The notes under the pieces: model-generated
The model's database searches: none
What the model saw: only the letters and a program-made list of their open reading frames with translations
Told to the model about the DNA's origin: nothing
Source of the DNA: Setaria digitata
Taxonomy: Eukaryota; Nematoda; Chromadorea; Rhabditida; Setariidae
Direction of reading: 5' to 3'
Assembly: GCA_003640385.1 (NCBI GenBank)
Contig: RCAB01000022.1
Span: forward strand, 124,001-188,000
Length of the DNA: 64,000 bases
Position numbers and translations under genes: made by a program
Part shown: one piece after another, positions 37,801 through 49,169 of the stretch
How the letters are laid out: each line of letters opens with the position of its first letter
Position numbering within the stretch: position 1 is the stretch's first letter

Positions 37801-38521
37801 AATTAAATAAGCTTCAACGAAGTAATTTTGGTAGAAAAATTTTCTGACGAACATTTACAGAATGGAGGAATAGAGAGAAGTGGAAAATGAGCAGCGAAAG
37901 GAGGAGAAAGAGGAGAGGAAGTAAAAGAAAATACAGTTCGAAAGAAGACCATGAAAAGCTGAAGGCGAAATCCAAAGAGAAAGATGACGATTTATCAAAA
38001 TCCACTCAACTGGCATCGAAATCTCAAAAATCGAAGGTATAAAGCAAGTTGAATTAACTACCTTCACGAGTTTACGTGAGCAAGTTGAATTAACTACCTT
38101 CACGAGTTTACGTGAGCTAATTCTGAATGTGCACTTCCTTCTGTTCATTTCCGTTCTGGAAATATATTCAAGTAGAATCTTCTGTGATGATCATGTGTAA
38201 TAATTTGAAGAAATTTGCCTAATCATATATTCCTAATAGGAATTTATGGTGCTGCTGCTGATGTACTACTCATCATTCTGAATCTCCTCCATTCATAATG
38301 TTGCTTGATGAATTATAATTTCTTGCTACTTCTTGTATGATGTTGGGCATTTGCAGTATCTCGTTCATTTTTAGAGTAGCAAGAAATCTGAAGAAAGTGA
38401 GAAAAGTTGGAGTACACGTCGTAGCAAAGAAGATAAATCTCGCAAGCGTGATTCACGATCCAGAAAACTTCGTCGAGCTATGCGTAAGAAATTCTGCAAC
38501 AGCAAAACTGCACCTGGTTAG
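34806..38521 (+). CDS. BTB/BACK-like protein with Lys/Arg/Ser-rich C-terminal tail (5' end missing)
   Basis: Exons: 34806-34997, 35502-35701, 35991 to about 36121-36170, 36425-36570, 36792-36817, 37861-38036, 38375-38521 (stop TAG). Phases agree except between the third and fourth exon, where the exact donor is unclear. The first exon reads as the second half of a BTB fold (RINLLPYDRHAVKALVGYIE, then LADLLDLSRSLLMLGLL). The next two look like a BACK-type helical region (KLFGYIPAIIFANVIA; DVVDAGILWIWHQKRPL). The last three exons encode about 120 residues rich in Lys, Arg, Ser and Glu (SSERRRKRRGSKRKYSSKED; DKSRKRDSRSRKLRRAMRKK). Such BTB proteins usually dimerise and some act as cullin-3 adaptors; the basic tail suggests nuclear or nucleic-acid contact, which is inference. 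The first half of the BTB domain must lie upstream; 33897-34011 is one candidate. AATAAA at 38858 may end the transcript. Confidence 0.75.
38043..38114. repeat. Perfect tandem duplication, 2 x 36 bp, next to a splice donor
   Basis: Positions 38043-38078 and 38079-38114 are identical (unit starts AGCAAGTTGAATTAACTACC). The first copy begins six bases into the intron that follows the Lys-rich exon of the BTB gene. Confidence 0.95.
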
Positions 38522-40928
38522 ATATTATTCAAAAATACAGAAAAAGTTTGAGTTTCTAGAATCAAAAAGTTTTTTCGCAAATATATCAAAAAAAAACGAA
38601 ATGTCAACTTAAGGATGAAGAAAGTTGTGCTCAGTAGTTGTCTTAACTATTAGTTAATTAGGAGGAAAAAATTGCTTCTGCAGATAACGAATGAAAAGTC
38701 GGAATTGGACTAAAGACAAATGAAAAATTATTAATGGACTGCAAATATGCAAGTAACATGCCAATACACTGACCTTAAGTAACAAATTCCAATTACCTTA
38801 TATGAGTTGCTGTCATTATTAGCTTCGTCAGTTTTGATGAGCTGATTATTCCAACTGAATAAAATATTTTTATCCTAATTTTAAATCTTAATGTAATGCA
38901 TAATGAACCGATTATATAAATAAAAGGTTTTATCCTTTTTATTTTGTTATTTTCGGTGCGACAGGTTTACAGCTTCATTCTCTTGTTCTCCTGCTGGAAT
39001 TCACTTCTATTCCGTTTAGCACCCATGTTTTTTTACCTTTAAAATTAAAAATTTCTCAAATAGAATTGAGATATGCAAAGAAATGTAGCACGTTATCTAT
39101 GTGCGATGTGTTTAAATATTTAAACAGAATTAAATTGCTCATTTAAACCGAAAAAGGTTAGAAATCAAAAAGTTATCCAGTAACTTTTTTTTTTTGGTTT
39201 CTCGACTGTGTCTCCTAATACAATTTAATTCACCGTCTGATGATGTTTGTGCATCTTCGAAACAGTGGTATTCCCAACTTCAAAACGTTGTGCCTAAATT
39301 TTAATCATTCATCTAGAATTTTCTAGCTAATCAAGAACTACTATAAAAAAAGCTTAAATTTTCGCTATTATTGTGTTTACAACAATTTTTAAATTTACTA
39401 GAAAACTGAATATTTCTAGCATAATCCATTTGAATCCAATATTCTGCCCTTATTTATTTATTTATTTTTTGCTCCATTCGATCCAAGAAAGCCACTTTAA
39501 ATTTTATCTGCGGTAATTTGTCAGGCTACACTATTCTTTAACAGTAATATGCATTAATTGGTTTTATTTCGAATTTTGGGGAAAAAAAAAAGAAGTACCT
39601 TGCAAATCTATTTGAAAAAACTAATGAAAAAACAGTACTCGGTTTTAGATTTTTGATTAATTGGAAATATGATTTGATCGATGAACGCTAATATCTTGGC
39701 AATCTGACCAATCGATATGATTGTCGTTTATTCTTGGAACGAGTCCAGTAAGACTAGAAGTGATAAGGAGGAATATTTAACTAAAATGCTGATGTCAAAA
39801 TATTATCATCATTATTATTAATTACTATTACTATTATTAATTCGTCCTCCTGCGGTGATACATTGTTGCTTTTCACTATTATTGAACCCCAGATTGTTTT
39901 GAAGCTAATGTTTTTACCAACAAATAATAATGATTTAACAAAACCGTTAAATCAACGCTGCTCCAGATTTTCAACTCAGACGCACTGGGCCACCTTGCGA
40001 AAGTTTGTCATATGTCTCTATCAGTGCTTAGATGACGAAAACAGTATAGTTGTAATATTTATAATTAATGATCATGAGAGCAACGACGACATTTAAAAGA
40101 GGAATTCAAAAATCAATTGACAAAAATTTCAAAAGTGAAAGCATTGCGAAACATTCAGAAAAAATGAATGAATAGACCGATGAAAAGTTTATTCCAATAC
40201 TTTTAATGAAGTGACCAATTAACTGGAAGAATGCAATTAAACTAAATCTAATACATCATTAATTTTTCATGTGCTAAAGTTCACAATATAGAGTTTCTAA
40301 TGCCACAGCCACTAGTAATACTAACTTGAAATTTTTTGCTTCATTTTATCAAATCTTACTGACTCGGAGATTGGCTATTAATCAGTGAGTTTAAATAAGT
40401 TTTTCTACTAAATTTCTCATCATTTCGAAACAGTAGAAATTAATGACTTTGTCAGTTTGCTTATATAAAAGTAAAATTCTTAATTGGAAAGTTGAGCTTA
40501 ATATATTGTTCATTTCCGAGAATATGCTGGAAAGTCGTGATCTTGCCGCGAAGATTACGGTGCTCATTTTGACTAGCCAGAACTGAATAAATTTGACTAG
40601 TAGTTAGAATAATTAGGTCAACTTGTGCAAATTTTCAGGCATCTTACGAAGTCATTCAATTAGAGAGTAAGTATAATTACCAAAGATGCATTTTAAAATA
40701 ACTTAGAATAATTATCTTTCCATTTCCGTGTTTATCCTTGGGTCATGCTAAGCTTTGACTAAATAATTCATTTTTTACAACTAAGTTGAATAATTCATAG
40801 AAATACGACGATATTATTAAATAGTAACTAAATAACGACACAAATTGTTCACGTGATATTACTACAAACATGCTTGCCGAAACACCACGAGCCCTACTCC
40901 GAAAGCTGAAAGGAACTTTTGTTCGGAA
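38522..40928. other. Intergenic stretch
   Basis: AATAAA at 38858 and again near 38920. There are ATT-type low-complexity runs at 39800-39840 and a TTTA run near 39460. No coding exon chain is seen. Confidence 0.45.
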
Positions 40929-43032
40929 ATGTCAATTTCAGTCATTGAATCCTCCAATAAACATTTTCCAGTAATTTCACTAATTTTACTGACGAGTAGC
41001 ACTGGACTCATTTTTATAATCGCAATCATTTTGCGTACGAAACATTCGGTTGATTGTATCGGCTTGCAGTGGGTGAATTTCTTATCGGTTGATATGCTAA
41101 CTAATGTTCGTTTATTAGCAAGTTATTCGTTACTTCAGTTACTGGAAAGTGAAGTGATATGTTTCATTTTGTTTGTCATTTCCTACTAATTCTATTTTTA
41201 AACATTCGAAAGTTTTTCCTTTTATTGCACAGAATAAAAAAAGCAACTAACAAAAGAGACGCCACATAGAACAGTTGATTTCACAAATAAATTTCCGAAG
41301 ATTTAATCAAGTCGTCGAACAAGCAACTATTGATGACAGCCTTAATGTTTTCCTCTAATTTGCATTAACAATGACATTATATTAAGTCCAATAACTTCAA
41401 TTTAGCTCCTGTTAATAAGTTTTTGAGTTTTTTCTTTACTTGAAAGAATGTTTTGTCGACAGAAATTGCCCTGCTTCTGTATCTTTGAGTGTTTCAACTA
41501 TTTTATTCTTATTCCATCTGCTCTTAGAAAGTTCATGCTATTCAATTTTCATTTCAGTGAAGAAAAGACAAAATACAAGTAGTTTTGAACTATCTCTAAG
41601 CATATTACTAATAGCAGGGGTTTTTTTGACAGTAAAGGAGCAAGAGACAATGATAATTAAGAGGAATTTTTAACGTATGAGTAGAATATGAAAAGTTGAA
41701 GAAAGATGAAATGTCTCTTGAAAAGCAATTATGAGACTGACAAGAAGACAGCTGCAATTTTAAGGTAATTGCAATATTTTGCTGGTTACATTGAAGTATT
41801 AGTTCTCAATTTTCAGTCAACGCTTTTTTTTCACAAAGTTTATTTTGACATCTGCAAATGATTTTAGGAAACTAATCAGGTTTGGAAGATTCTTTTAAAA
41901 GTTAAAATAACAATTCTCTTAGCCTAGAAACCCAAGTTGAGAATTTTTCGTGGAAGTTTCGCAAATTCGAAGCATAATGAGCAATTATAGGAAATTAGCA
42001 ATTACCACTCGAGAGCAATAATCAAGGCTTCTACAAAAAAATCATCTAGTTCGCCAGCCTTTTAAAAAAGCTAAATAGATAGAGCTATAAAACTTTGCAT
42101 CATCAGCCACACTCATTTGACTTCCCTTTTATCTCAAGGAACATCTCGAAACTTTCTTTTTGCTCCCATAACTAGAAGAAAGCACAAGATATCTTCCAAA
42201 ATATTATCTTCAGAAAGACAAATTTGTCTGCTACGACTGAGAAGCTAATTTTTCTTACAATTAAAGATGCACTTTGTTTTATCACTTGGCAATTAATTTC
42301 ACATAGTGGATGTCACATGGAGTGCTTAGACTAAATTACTCTCTGCAATTCAGACGACATGTTTGGATGCATCCAACGCAGTCGCTTTTTGGACAGTAAT
42401 TTTTCTGATTGCACCAAATATTTTCAATTGCGTTTCAATTATACTATTAATACTTACCTCATTATATGTTAAACGCTTCAAGCACATTACTGAAGAAATT
42501 ACAACCAAGTTAGTTTGTAAACGTATGATTTTCTCAGACGTATTACAATTAATCAGTTGTAGTTAATTATGCACCCATTTCACATAGTGCAATTAAGTAA
42601 CACAAAAATAAGATAGCACACTGGAAGACAATAATCGCCAAAAATAATAATAAGATAATTTTAGTAATAAATTTTAAAAATTTTCCAAGTAGAGATGCAT
42701 TATCGAAGTTCTCGTCTTATAACAAACATTTCAAACTAATATAATACAATGATAGTATTGGTAATTAACTGAATGACAAAGATAATTGAAAGTGGCATCT
42801 ACTGACGTTTAGAGCTATCAATAATGACCTGTTTTTCTTTAGTACCAAATGGCTGGCTCAAACGGCGAGGAGAATTAGTTTTGGACCAACAGCAAAACAA
42901 GCAATTCTTAATTATGCTTCACACGCTCCAGAATTAAGCCGGTTTTTCCAGATTATTCCATTACCTTCAGTGAAAGATGACATATCCCAGGCCGCCGTTG
43001 ATACTGGCACTATCAGAGTTGTCCATAATTAG
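40929..43032 (+). CDS. Orphan multi-pass membrane protein
   Basis: Four exons join in phase: 40929-41148, 41447-41631, 42354-42508, 42843-43032; predicted length 249 aa. Hydrophobic segments lie at about residues 14-35 (VISLILLTSSTGLIFIIAII), 84-102 (VSLSVSTILFLFHLLLES), 122-135 and 146-174 (FWTVIFLIAPNIFNCVSIIL), so about four helices. Cysteines sit in the loop before the second helix (KCFVDRNC) and before the last (TTCLDAS), possibly a disulfide pair. The last 70 residues are soluble (ITTNTKWLAQTARRISFGPT; IPLPSVKDDISQAAVDTGTI). Four helices with loop cysteines recall tetraspan families, but I see no tetraspanin CCG or claudin motif and do not recognise the family. Tandem AATAAA at about 43127 fits a 3' end. 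An in-frame ATG starts exon 1; an extra upstream exon cannot be excluded. Confidence 0.72.
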
Positions 43033-43322
43033 ACCGCTAATTGAAGGGATCCTTCTAAGCTACAGTTAATTATCATTCGCGAGTTTCCTTACTTTAAATT
43101 TGCTGATTTGTTTTGCTTATCAAAGAAATAAATAAAAGAAATTGGGTACAGTGATCCATTTATCTGTTCATTTATTCGGGTGATTAGTTCTGTATGATTC
43201 GGCTCGATTCCAAGAAAATGTACGCACCAGTCAAGGCTGATTAAAAGAAAGTCAACTAAAACTGTTCGGATAGTTCACAATCACACTGATTGTACTAATT
43301 AAATTTAAATTTGCATTAACAG

Positions 43323-45477
43323 TTAAGCATGCGAATATGTTCGAAACGGTAGTCGATTATGAAAGACTATCTCGTAATTTGTTCGAATCGGATATCGTAA
43401 TTTGGTTTGCAGTAACCAGCACGTGTAGCATAGAATCAATAGTGAACAAGATAACAGAACAATCAGAAATGATCCAAGCAGTATCCATCTGAAAGATTTT
43501 CATTCATAGTCTTTTTTGTAAGAATTTATAAACTACGATAGTTTAGTATGTAAACTACAATTATACTTGCTTCTTCTAAGGGATTGTATGTCATTAAGGA
43601 ACGAAAAGGAAGCATAGAATTTAATCATATTTCAAATATGACTAGGCTTAAGATCAGAGGATTCAGATGACAGAAAATACCACTTCGCATTTCTGTACCT
43701 ATGCTGCTAGTTCATTTTTTCTGCTGCTCATTATGGAAGGTAAAGACATTCAACAAAAGGATCTGCATAGAAGAATCCACTTCAATTCAACTCACGTACC
43801 AGGAGATTACACTAAACGTGTTTCATTTCAGTCTCTTGTTCTAACTTGGAAACGGTCCATCTTCTTTCATCACTAATCAATTAATTCACTTCTCATAATA
43901 CTTCTACTCCATCTCTCAAGAGCGAAATTAAAACATTTCTAAGCAGATCCATCCATTTCGCCCCTATTACCAAAAAAAGTACGAGTAAGCACTTACGTCA
44001 AAAAACGACTGTCTATTGGAAAGCATGCATATTTGCTGGATGATAGGCCATTGCACTGATCAACACGGACACACTGCCATCCAGTACAGCTTTTCTGGCC
44101 TAAAGATTCAATTTGATTAGGAACATCCTGAGTTCAACTGCAACTTCTCATTGAACTACTTCATCAATAAAACTGAACGTAGAAAGAAAGGCAAGGAAAA
44201 ATTGAAGTTCATAATATGAGAAATTAAGTTGCAGCAAATGATCGAACTGAACAGTTTCAACAACTTCTATCCAACTGAAGTCTGAATTTCAATAAAAAAC
44301 TGAACTGAGAATATTTCTGTGACAGATTCCAATGAAATGATCAAACCACAATTAATGAATTTGTTTTTTGTAAATAATTTGATCAAGATTAAAAAAATGA
44401 AACAAAATCCGTTACAGGATTCCAAAGTACTGAAGCACATCCCCATGTCGTCAAAAATGCTTCTGTCCATGTCAGGATTATTTCTTGCTTTATCCTGCAG
44501 TTTTACATATGATTTCATTTCCTAAAATCCTATTTTAAAGAGATTTAATTAAATGAATACTTTTCCAACTGGAATTAATTAACTTTGACATTGGAACTCA
44601 AGTATTTTAAAATAAATTGAAAGCTTTAAAAAAGTGTGAAGTCTTAAAAAGCAATGATCGATGACTGATTACAATGAAATTTTTTGGAACACTAGGGAGG
44701 TGTATAGTCAAATTTTAATTTTAAACGATTGAAGTAAAAATAGAAACTGATGGCAGTTTACTGAATCGATGATGTATGCATCAACAACAAGCAGTCATGT
44801 GGTGAAAAAAGTGTTGCTGTAGATGTGGCAAGTGAATTGATAGTAGAATGACTGTGAACAAATAGGAAAACAGAAAATTTGCTGTCAAAGGGAGAAATTT
44901 CTTAAATTTATATGTCTTTCAGTTCACTTCATTTTTGCTGCACTGATTCTTTCAACATTTCCATCCTTACTCTGAAATTCTTTCATTAGAAATTACTGTG
45001 AAAACATACACATTTAAACTCTTTGCTCATTTACTGAAATATCCTACACACAAAAGGACTCAAAGCTTTCAGCAACACGATTTAGGCTTCCAGTGCATTA
45101 GGCCATTCTAACTTCGTCGTGACCTTTCAGTCAGCCAGCAAAATTCAGCGGAAACAAATATATCCAAATCCGCTTTTCCAACCTTTCTCACTGTAAGGAG
45201 ACGAATAAAACTGTCAAGTGCATCGCCTTCGTCATCCAGAGTTTGTGCAGTGAAAAGACTGGAATTCCTCTGATTACTTCGTCAGTCCTAAAAACACGAA
45301 TGCGACGTTCGACTCCTCTTGCACTATCGCCTTTTTGCACAGCTGCCGAAGATCACTACTTTCTGTTCCATCTGTTTTACCTTTCCATCTCTCAGTCAAT
45401 AGCATTTTGTTACCTGGAAAAGAACGTGAAGGTCAATATTTGGCTACTGGAAGAAATGGCACTTGAAATGGCCTCCT
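43323..45477 (-). CDS. Single-pass membrane protein with Cys-rich ectodomain, 3' half (5' end unresolved)
   Basis: Five exons join in phase on the minus strand: 45414-45477, 45192-45258, 44416-44494, 43997-44099 and 43323-43488 (stop TAA), about 158 residues. An acidic region (LFTAQTLDDEGDALDSFIRL; NNPDMDRSIFDDMGMC) leads to a cluster of six or seven cysteines (CQKSCTGWQCVRVDQC...YACFP). One transmembrane helix follows (WILLGSFLIVLLSCSLLILC), then a basic tail of about 28 residues (KLRYPIRTNYEIVFHNRLPF). Topology is therefore type I: ectodomain, helix, short cytoplasmic tail. Several coding-like segments further upstream on the same strand (45688-45803, about 46.65-46.76, 47226-47286, 47349-47453 kb) probably belong to the same gene, but their phases could not be reconciled. 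I do not recognise the family. Nematode EFF-1/AFF-1-type cell fusogens are one family to test because of the topology alone. Confidence 0.65.
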
Positions 45478-47453
45478 CTTGTTAACTTATATGTCTGGCA
45501 AAGCCAACGAGTTCTTTTCTTTTCACTTGTTTTTATTCCAACATCTCACTGGGAGCTTCAAGATTGCGAATGAAATCAATCTTTGGAAACATCGGTATTG
45601 ATTAAACGGACTTTTCGACAGTTTTCATCTGTTTCTATTTTCTATTTAAACTCTAGTTGCTTCAAATGTAATTTAGTTTTTCTTTACAAAATTGATGTAG
45701 ACACAGAACTCCCTACAAAGCATCCGTTCCAAAATGAATTCATTTGGGCAACAGCGCAATTCAGTTCATTCAGTTCCAGATGGCTGAAGCTCAGTGGTCT
45801 GCTCTGTGAATCTTTTTAAAAAGGACACTTACTTATCCGAGGTGTTGTTCACGTAAAGCTACGGTTTTGGAACTTCTTCACATGAGAATAAGATTTTTAT
45901 GCCTACTTTAAAACATCTGCGATTCACTTTTTCATTCTTCGCATTTCTTTTACTAGCAATCCCCTTATTTCATATTTTTATGGAAAGTTTCCTTATAATG
46001 AAGAAGTTTCATTTGTCATTGTAACAGTGACATTACTTCAGTATAAATGGCTTAAGCAATCAAGCTCGATGCGAAACATGAGGTTACTTTCTGCCATTGC
46101 TAGTTTTTAAAAAATTAATAAACATAGTCCGCAAGCGATGTTCGACAAATCACTTCCCACTTCACTATTTTCCATGTCTAATGTAGATGTAGGACCCTCA
46201 AATACAATCAGAAAAGAGAACCTTACACAGAGCTGTGAGGTAGAATCAGTCTCCCCACTTCGTTAAATTTGATTATAGTGTTTACGACTACTTTTCTTCT
46301 CTTTAATTCATTCTTTCGTTCCTCTGACAAGGGAGGTGAAAAGGTAGCACTTCTCATTATCATATGAAGCAAAGCGTTCTGGAAAAGCACAATCTTTTCA
46401 TTTCTCTTTCCTCTCCTTCCAAAAATTCATTTATTACTGCTTTGAAGTCTCATGAATAAAATGTTGTCGTATTTGAGAAGATATATGTTCTGAATTCTTT
46501 TGCGCCACTTTTAATTTTCACCGACTTTGTTAATTAACAAAGGATGAAATTTTAGAGTACATAGGGATCAGGTCACAAAAAGAACGCTCGAAATGATTTC
46601 TAAAGCAGCACTTCAGAGACTTTCTTCCAGTCTAAAGAGTATGCGATGCCAAAGTGTTATTTTTTGTTTGTATTAATTTTGCAATGGGCTGTGAATATTT
46701 TCTCCATACAAAATACATTTTCCTCCCCGTACGTCACCACGTTTTCACGTCTTTCCGATAGTGCATCGATAATTTAGGAAAATTTTCCGACCATATACTT
46801 TTCTGAAAAACCTTATAGTTTTTCGTTGTGAAATTTTCACTCTTCATAATTTTCCAGACTTTAAAGGAATGGAAGATCGTCCTTCAATCACTTCTAGCAC
46901 TTAGTTCCAAATTATCCAAATTATATTAAATTCGATTCTGTCAATTAAACTATAACTGAAGAGTAAGCATTCTTCATTTAACTGCTAAATTATTGGAATA
47001 ATCTGAACTGAGCTGAATTCGAGCTTCTGGAACACTTGAACTCTGGCCATCGCTATCGTCCTTATACTCGAAGAACAGATCGGTCAGGTAACATACCGAA
47101 ATCCTTCAATCGGACGTGTAAAAGGAGTAGGACTCTTCGTAAAGACCGGGGAAAGTACCGGGAATTCCTAGAAACTGCAAAATACAACAACACTATCTAA
47201 AGACAAAAGGGAGTGCTCGGTTCACAGATAAGTCGGGGAAGATACCATAACAGACTGGCACGAAGCCAACAGTGATGGACTACACGCTGATCGAGACGGA
47301 ATGGCCATCATATCTTTTCCGAAGGAGCCATCCGCGTTCGTCACTCACGTGTTTGCGTCATTTGTCGCGTAGACGTTGTTAACGATCCATCAGACAATGT
47401 CGCAGCGTTTCGCAACGTCCTTCGCACTTTATCACTTGGACCAGTTTTTCGAG
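45478..47453 (-). other. Probable upstream exons of the Cys-rich membrane gene
   Basis: Minus-strand open segments with plausible splice sites are scattered here. 47349-47453 ends on GTGAGT (DKVRRTLRNAATLSDGSLTT). 47226-47286 contains PCSPSLLASCQSVM. 47097-47174 is open in two frames, one reading FLGIPGTFPGLYEESYSFYT. 46940-47020 includes ARIQLSSDYSNN. 46650-46760 includes TYGEENVFCMEKIFTAHC. 45688-45803 includes HLELNELNCAVAQMNSFWNG. Conserved-looking Cys and the higher GC suggest coding DNA, but competing frames prevent a single model. Confidence 0.45.
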
Positions 47454-47815
47454 CTTAACATTCTTTTTATCGATTTTATTTTCATTTAGTGATTATCACT
47501 CATTAACCAATCTGCTGAAAGGCTACTGGAAAAAGAGAAGAAGATATTCCGAACAGATGGGAGAGGAAGGGTAAGGTAAAGAGGAAGGGAGAGAGAGAGG
47601 AAGTAAGTAAATAAGCGTAAGCCTATTTTTCCTTTCGTCTAGCACAGTTTCTCTTTTAAAACTGGAGAATGAGGAAGCAAGTGCTTAGCATATATTGAAA
47701 ATAAAACTAGCAGCACTACTAGACAAACGGCTTCGGAAGGGCCTCCGTGGCTGAGTGTGAAATCTCCACGACATCCGTGAGAAACGATCGAATGAACTGG
47801 CGGTGTATTTGAAGG
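47454..47815. promoter_or_regulatory. Divergent intergenic region between the Cys-rich gene and the second BTB gene
   Basis: About 360 bp separates coding-like DNA on the minus strand from the BTB start on the plus strand. It contains a purine-rich run (GGGAGAGAGAGAGGAAG near 47590). It presumably holds both promoters; no core element is recognisable. Confidence 0.35.
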
Positions 47816-49169
47816 ATGAAAGTGTCGAATGATACATTCGGTCAACGGACACCGCTGCGGCAGTTTGAATTAGTAGTCGAGAAGAAGAGTATCTTTGTGA
47901 ATGCTCACTATCTGGCCGAACTGTCACCTTATTTCAAGATGCTCTGTTTTGAGGATACTTTCCGGTAATTTATTTACATATTTCCCGATCATTCAGACAT
48001 GCATACCACTTTCTGTTGTCGAAAAGCCGATTTCCTGAAGGAAGAATTACCGAAATATCTAAGATTGTTTTGGGAAGGCTCCCGATTTGGTTATCCCTCA
48101 TTATTGATTCTGCAAAATTTTCAACGAAAAGTGTTTTAGAAGCCGTCTGAAGGAATTTTGAATATCATTCTGAATTTTATGGTTTTTTTTTTTTTACTGA
48201 ACTTCGTCATTAATACTTCCTTAAATTATAGAGAGGCGCAGAATGGCCGAGCTGAGATAGAAGATGAAACATATGACGAAGTTATTGAATTACTCCGTTT
48301 TATATGTCCGAGCGATGATTATATCATTAATCAAAATATTACTGGTAAGATTCTTGGATGCGTCTTGCTTTTTGAAATCTAAGAATTGTGAAATTCTCAA
48401 ATTCCTTCTCAGAGTAGACGAGTTGAATTTTATCTATTCCGCACTTGATAGAACTTAGCATCCTAAACTTTACTCTTTTTTGTTGCTTAAGAATTCAAAG
48501 CTCTGTCGTTCCAGAAAGCAATTTTGCTCTGCTCGCTCATTTTTCAAGTTTGATGCAACTACCGAATTTACGACGTCAGCTTGAAACTTACGTTGAGAAT
48601 GAAGTTCGTATGGAAAAATATCAACCAAAAGTCGAGAATTTGTTAGAGATGATTATTGAAGCAATGAATGCTTCTTTTTCATCAAGTCTCATGGATATCA
48701 TGTATCAGAAATTGGCTCAAGTTGACTTGGATCATATCAAGGCTGTAAGTTTTTTTTTTGTGATTTTCCTCCCGTTGTAGTTTAAAGAAATGTTCCGAAG
48801 AGAGGGCCATTGTCATTTTTGGTCATGACAAAAACTGTGTAATTTTTTTTCATGGAGTGAGTTGGATTCTTTTAAAGGAAAAAGAAGCACTTTTTGAGTT
48901 ACAGTGATGTATGATACGTTTATATTCCAGCTTATCAAAGATCTCCCGGATCGATATTCGCAAGCAGTATTAGAAGGTGCTCAAAAATTTGTAAGTTTAT
49001 TTTCATTTTTCTTTAATCTCTTAAATTAGCAAAAAGGGAAATGAGGTCAATTCTTTCCTAATATAATAGTTTTTCTAATACACCAGTTTTGCAGTTTCGT
49101 GTTTATCCAGTACAATTGCCATATCGATCGGCTTACAATTATGATCAGTTCCAGGAAAGAATCTTTTAG
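47816..49169 (+). CDS. Short BTB/POZ domain protein
   Basis: Five exons join in phase: 47816-47964, 48232-48344, 48515-48744, 48931-48990, 49095-49169; complete at 208 aa. Residues 10-100 form a BTB domain: FELVVEKKSIFVNAHYLAEL, then SPYFKMLCFEDTFREA, then TYDEVIELLRFICPSD. The rest is helical and shows no kelch, MATH or zinc-finger domain (LMQLPNLRRQLETYVENEVR; MDIMYQKLAQVDLDHIKALI), ending in YRSAYNYDQFQERIF. A BTB protein of this size could dimerise or act as a substrate adaptor for a cullin-3 ligase, which is family knowledge and not shown here. The start Met directly precedes the domain. It is one of three BTB genes on this strand within 20 kb, but they are too diverged to be recent duplicates. 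Confidence 0.85.

Noticed and set aside
43667..43750. Plus-strand ATG with a signal-like hydrophobic stretch and GTAAAG donor
   Set aside because: Overlaps an intron of the well-supported minus-strand Cys-rich gene and has no partner exon.
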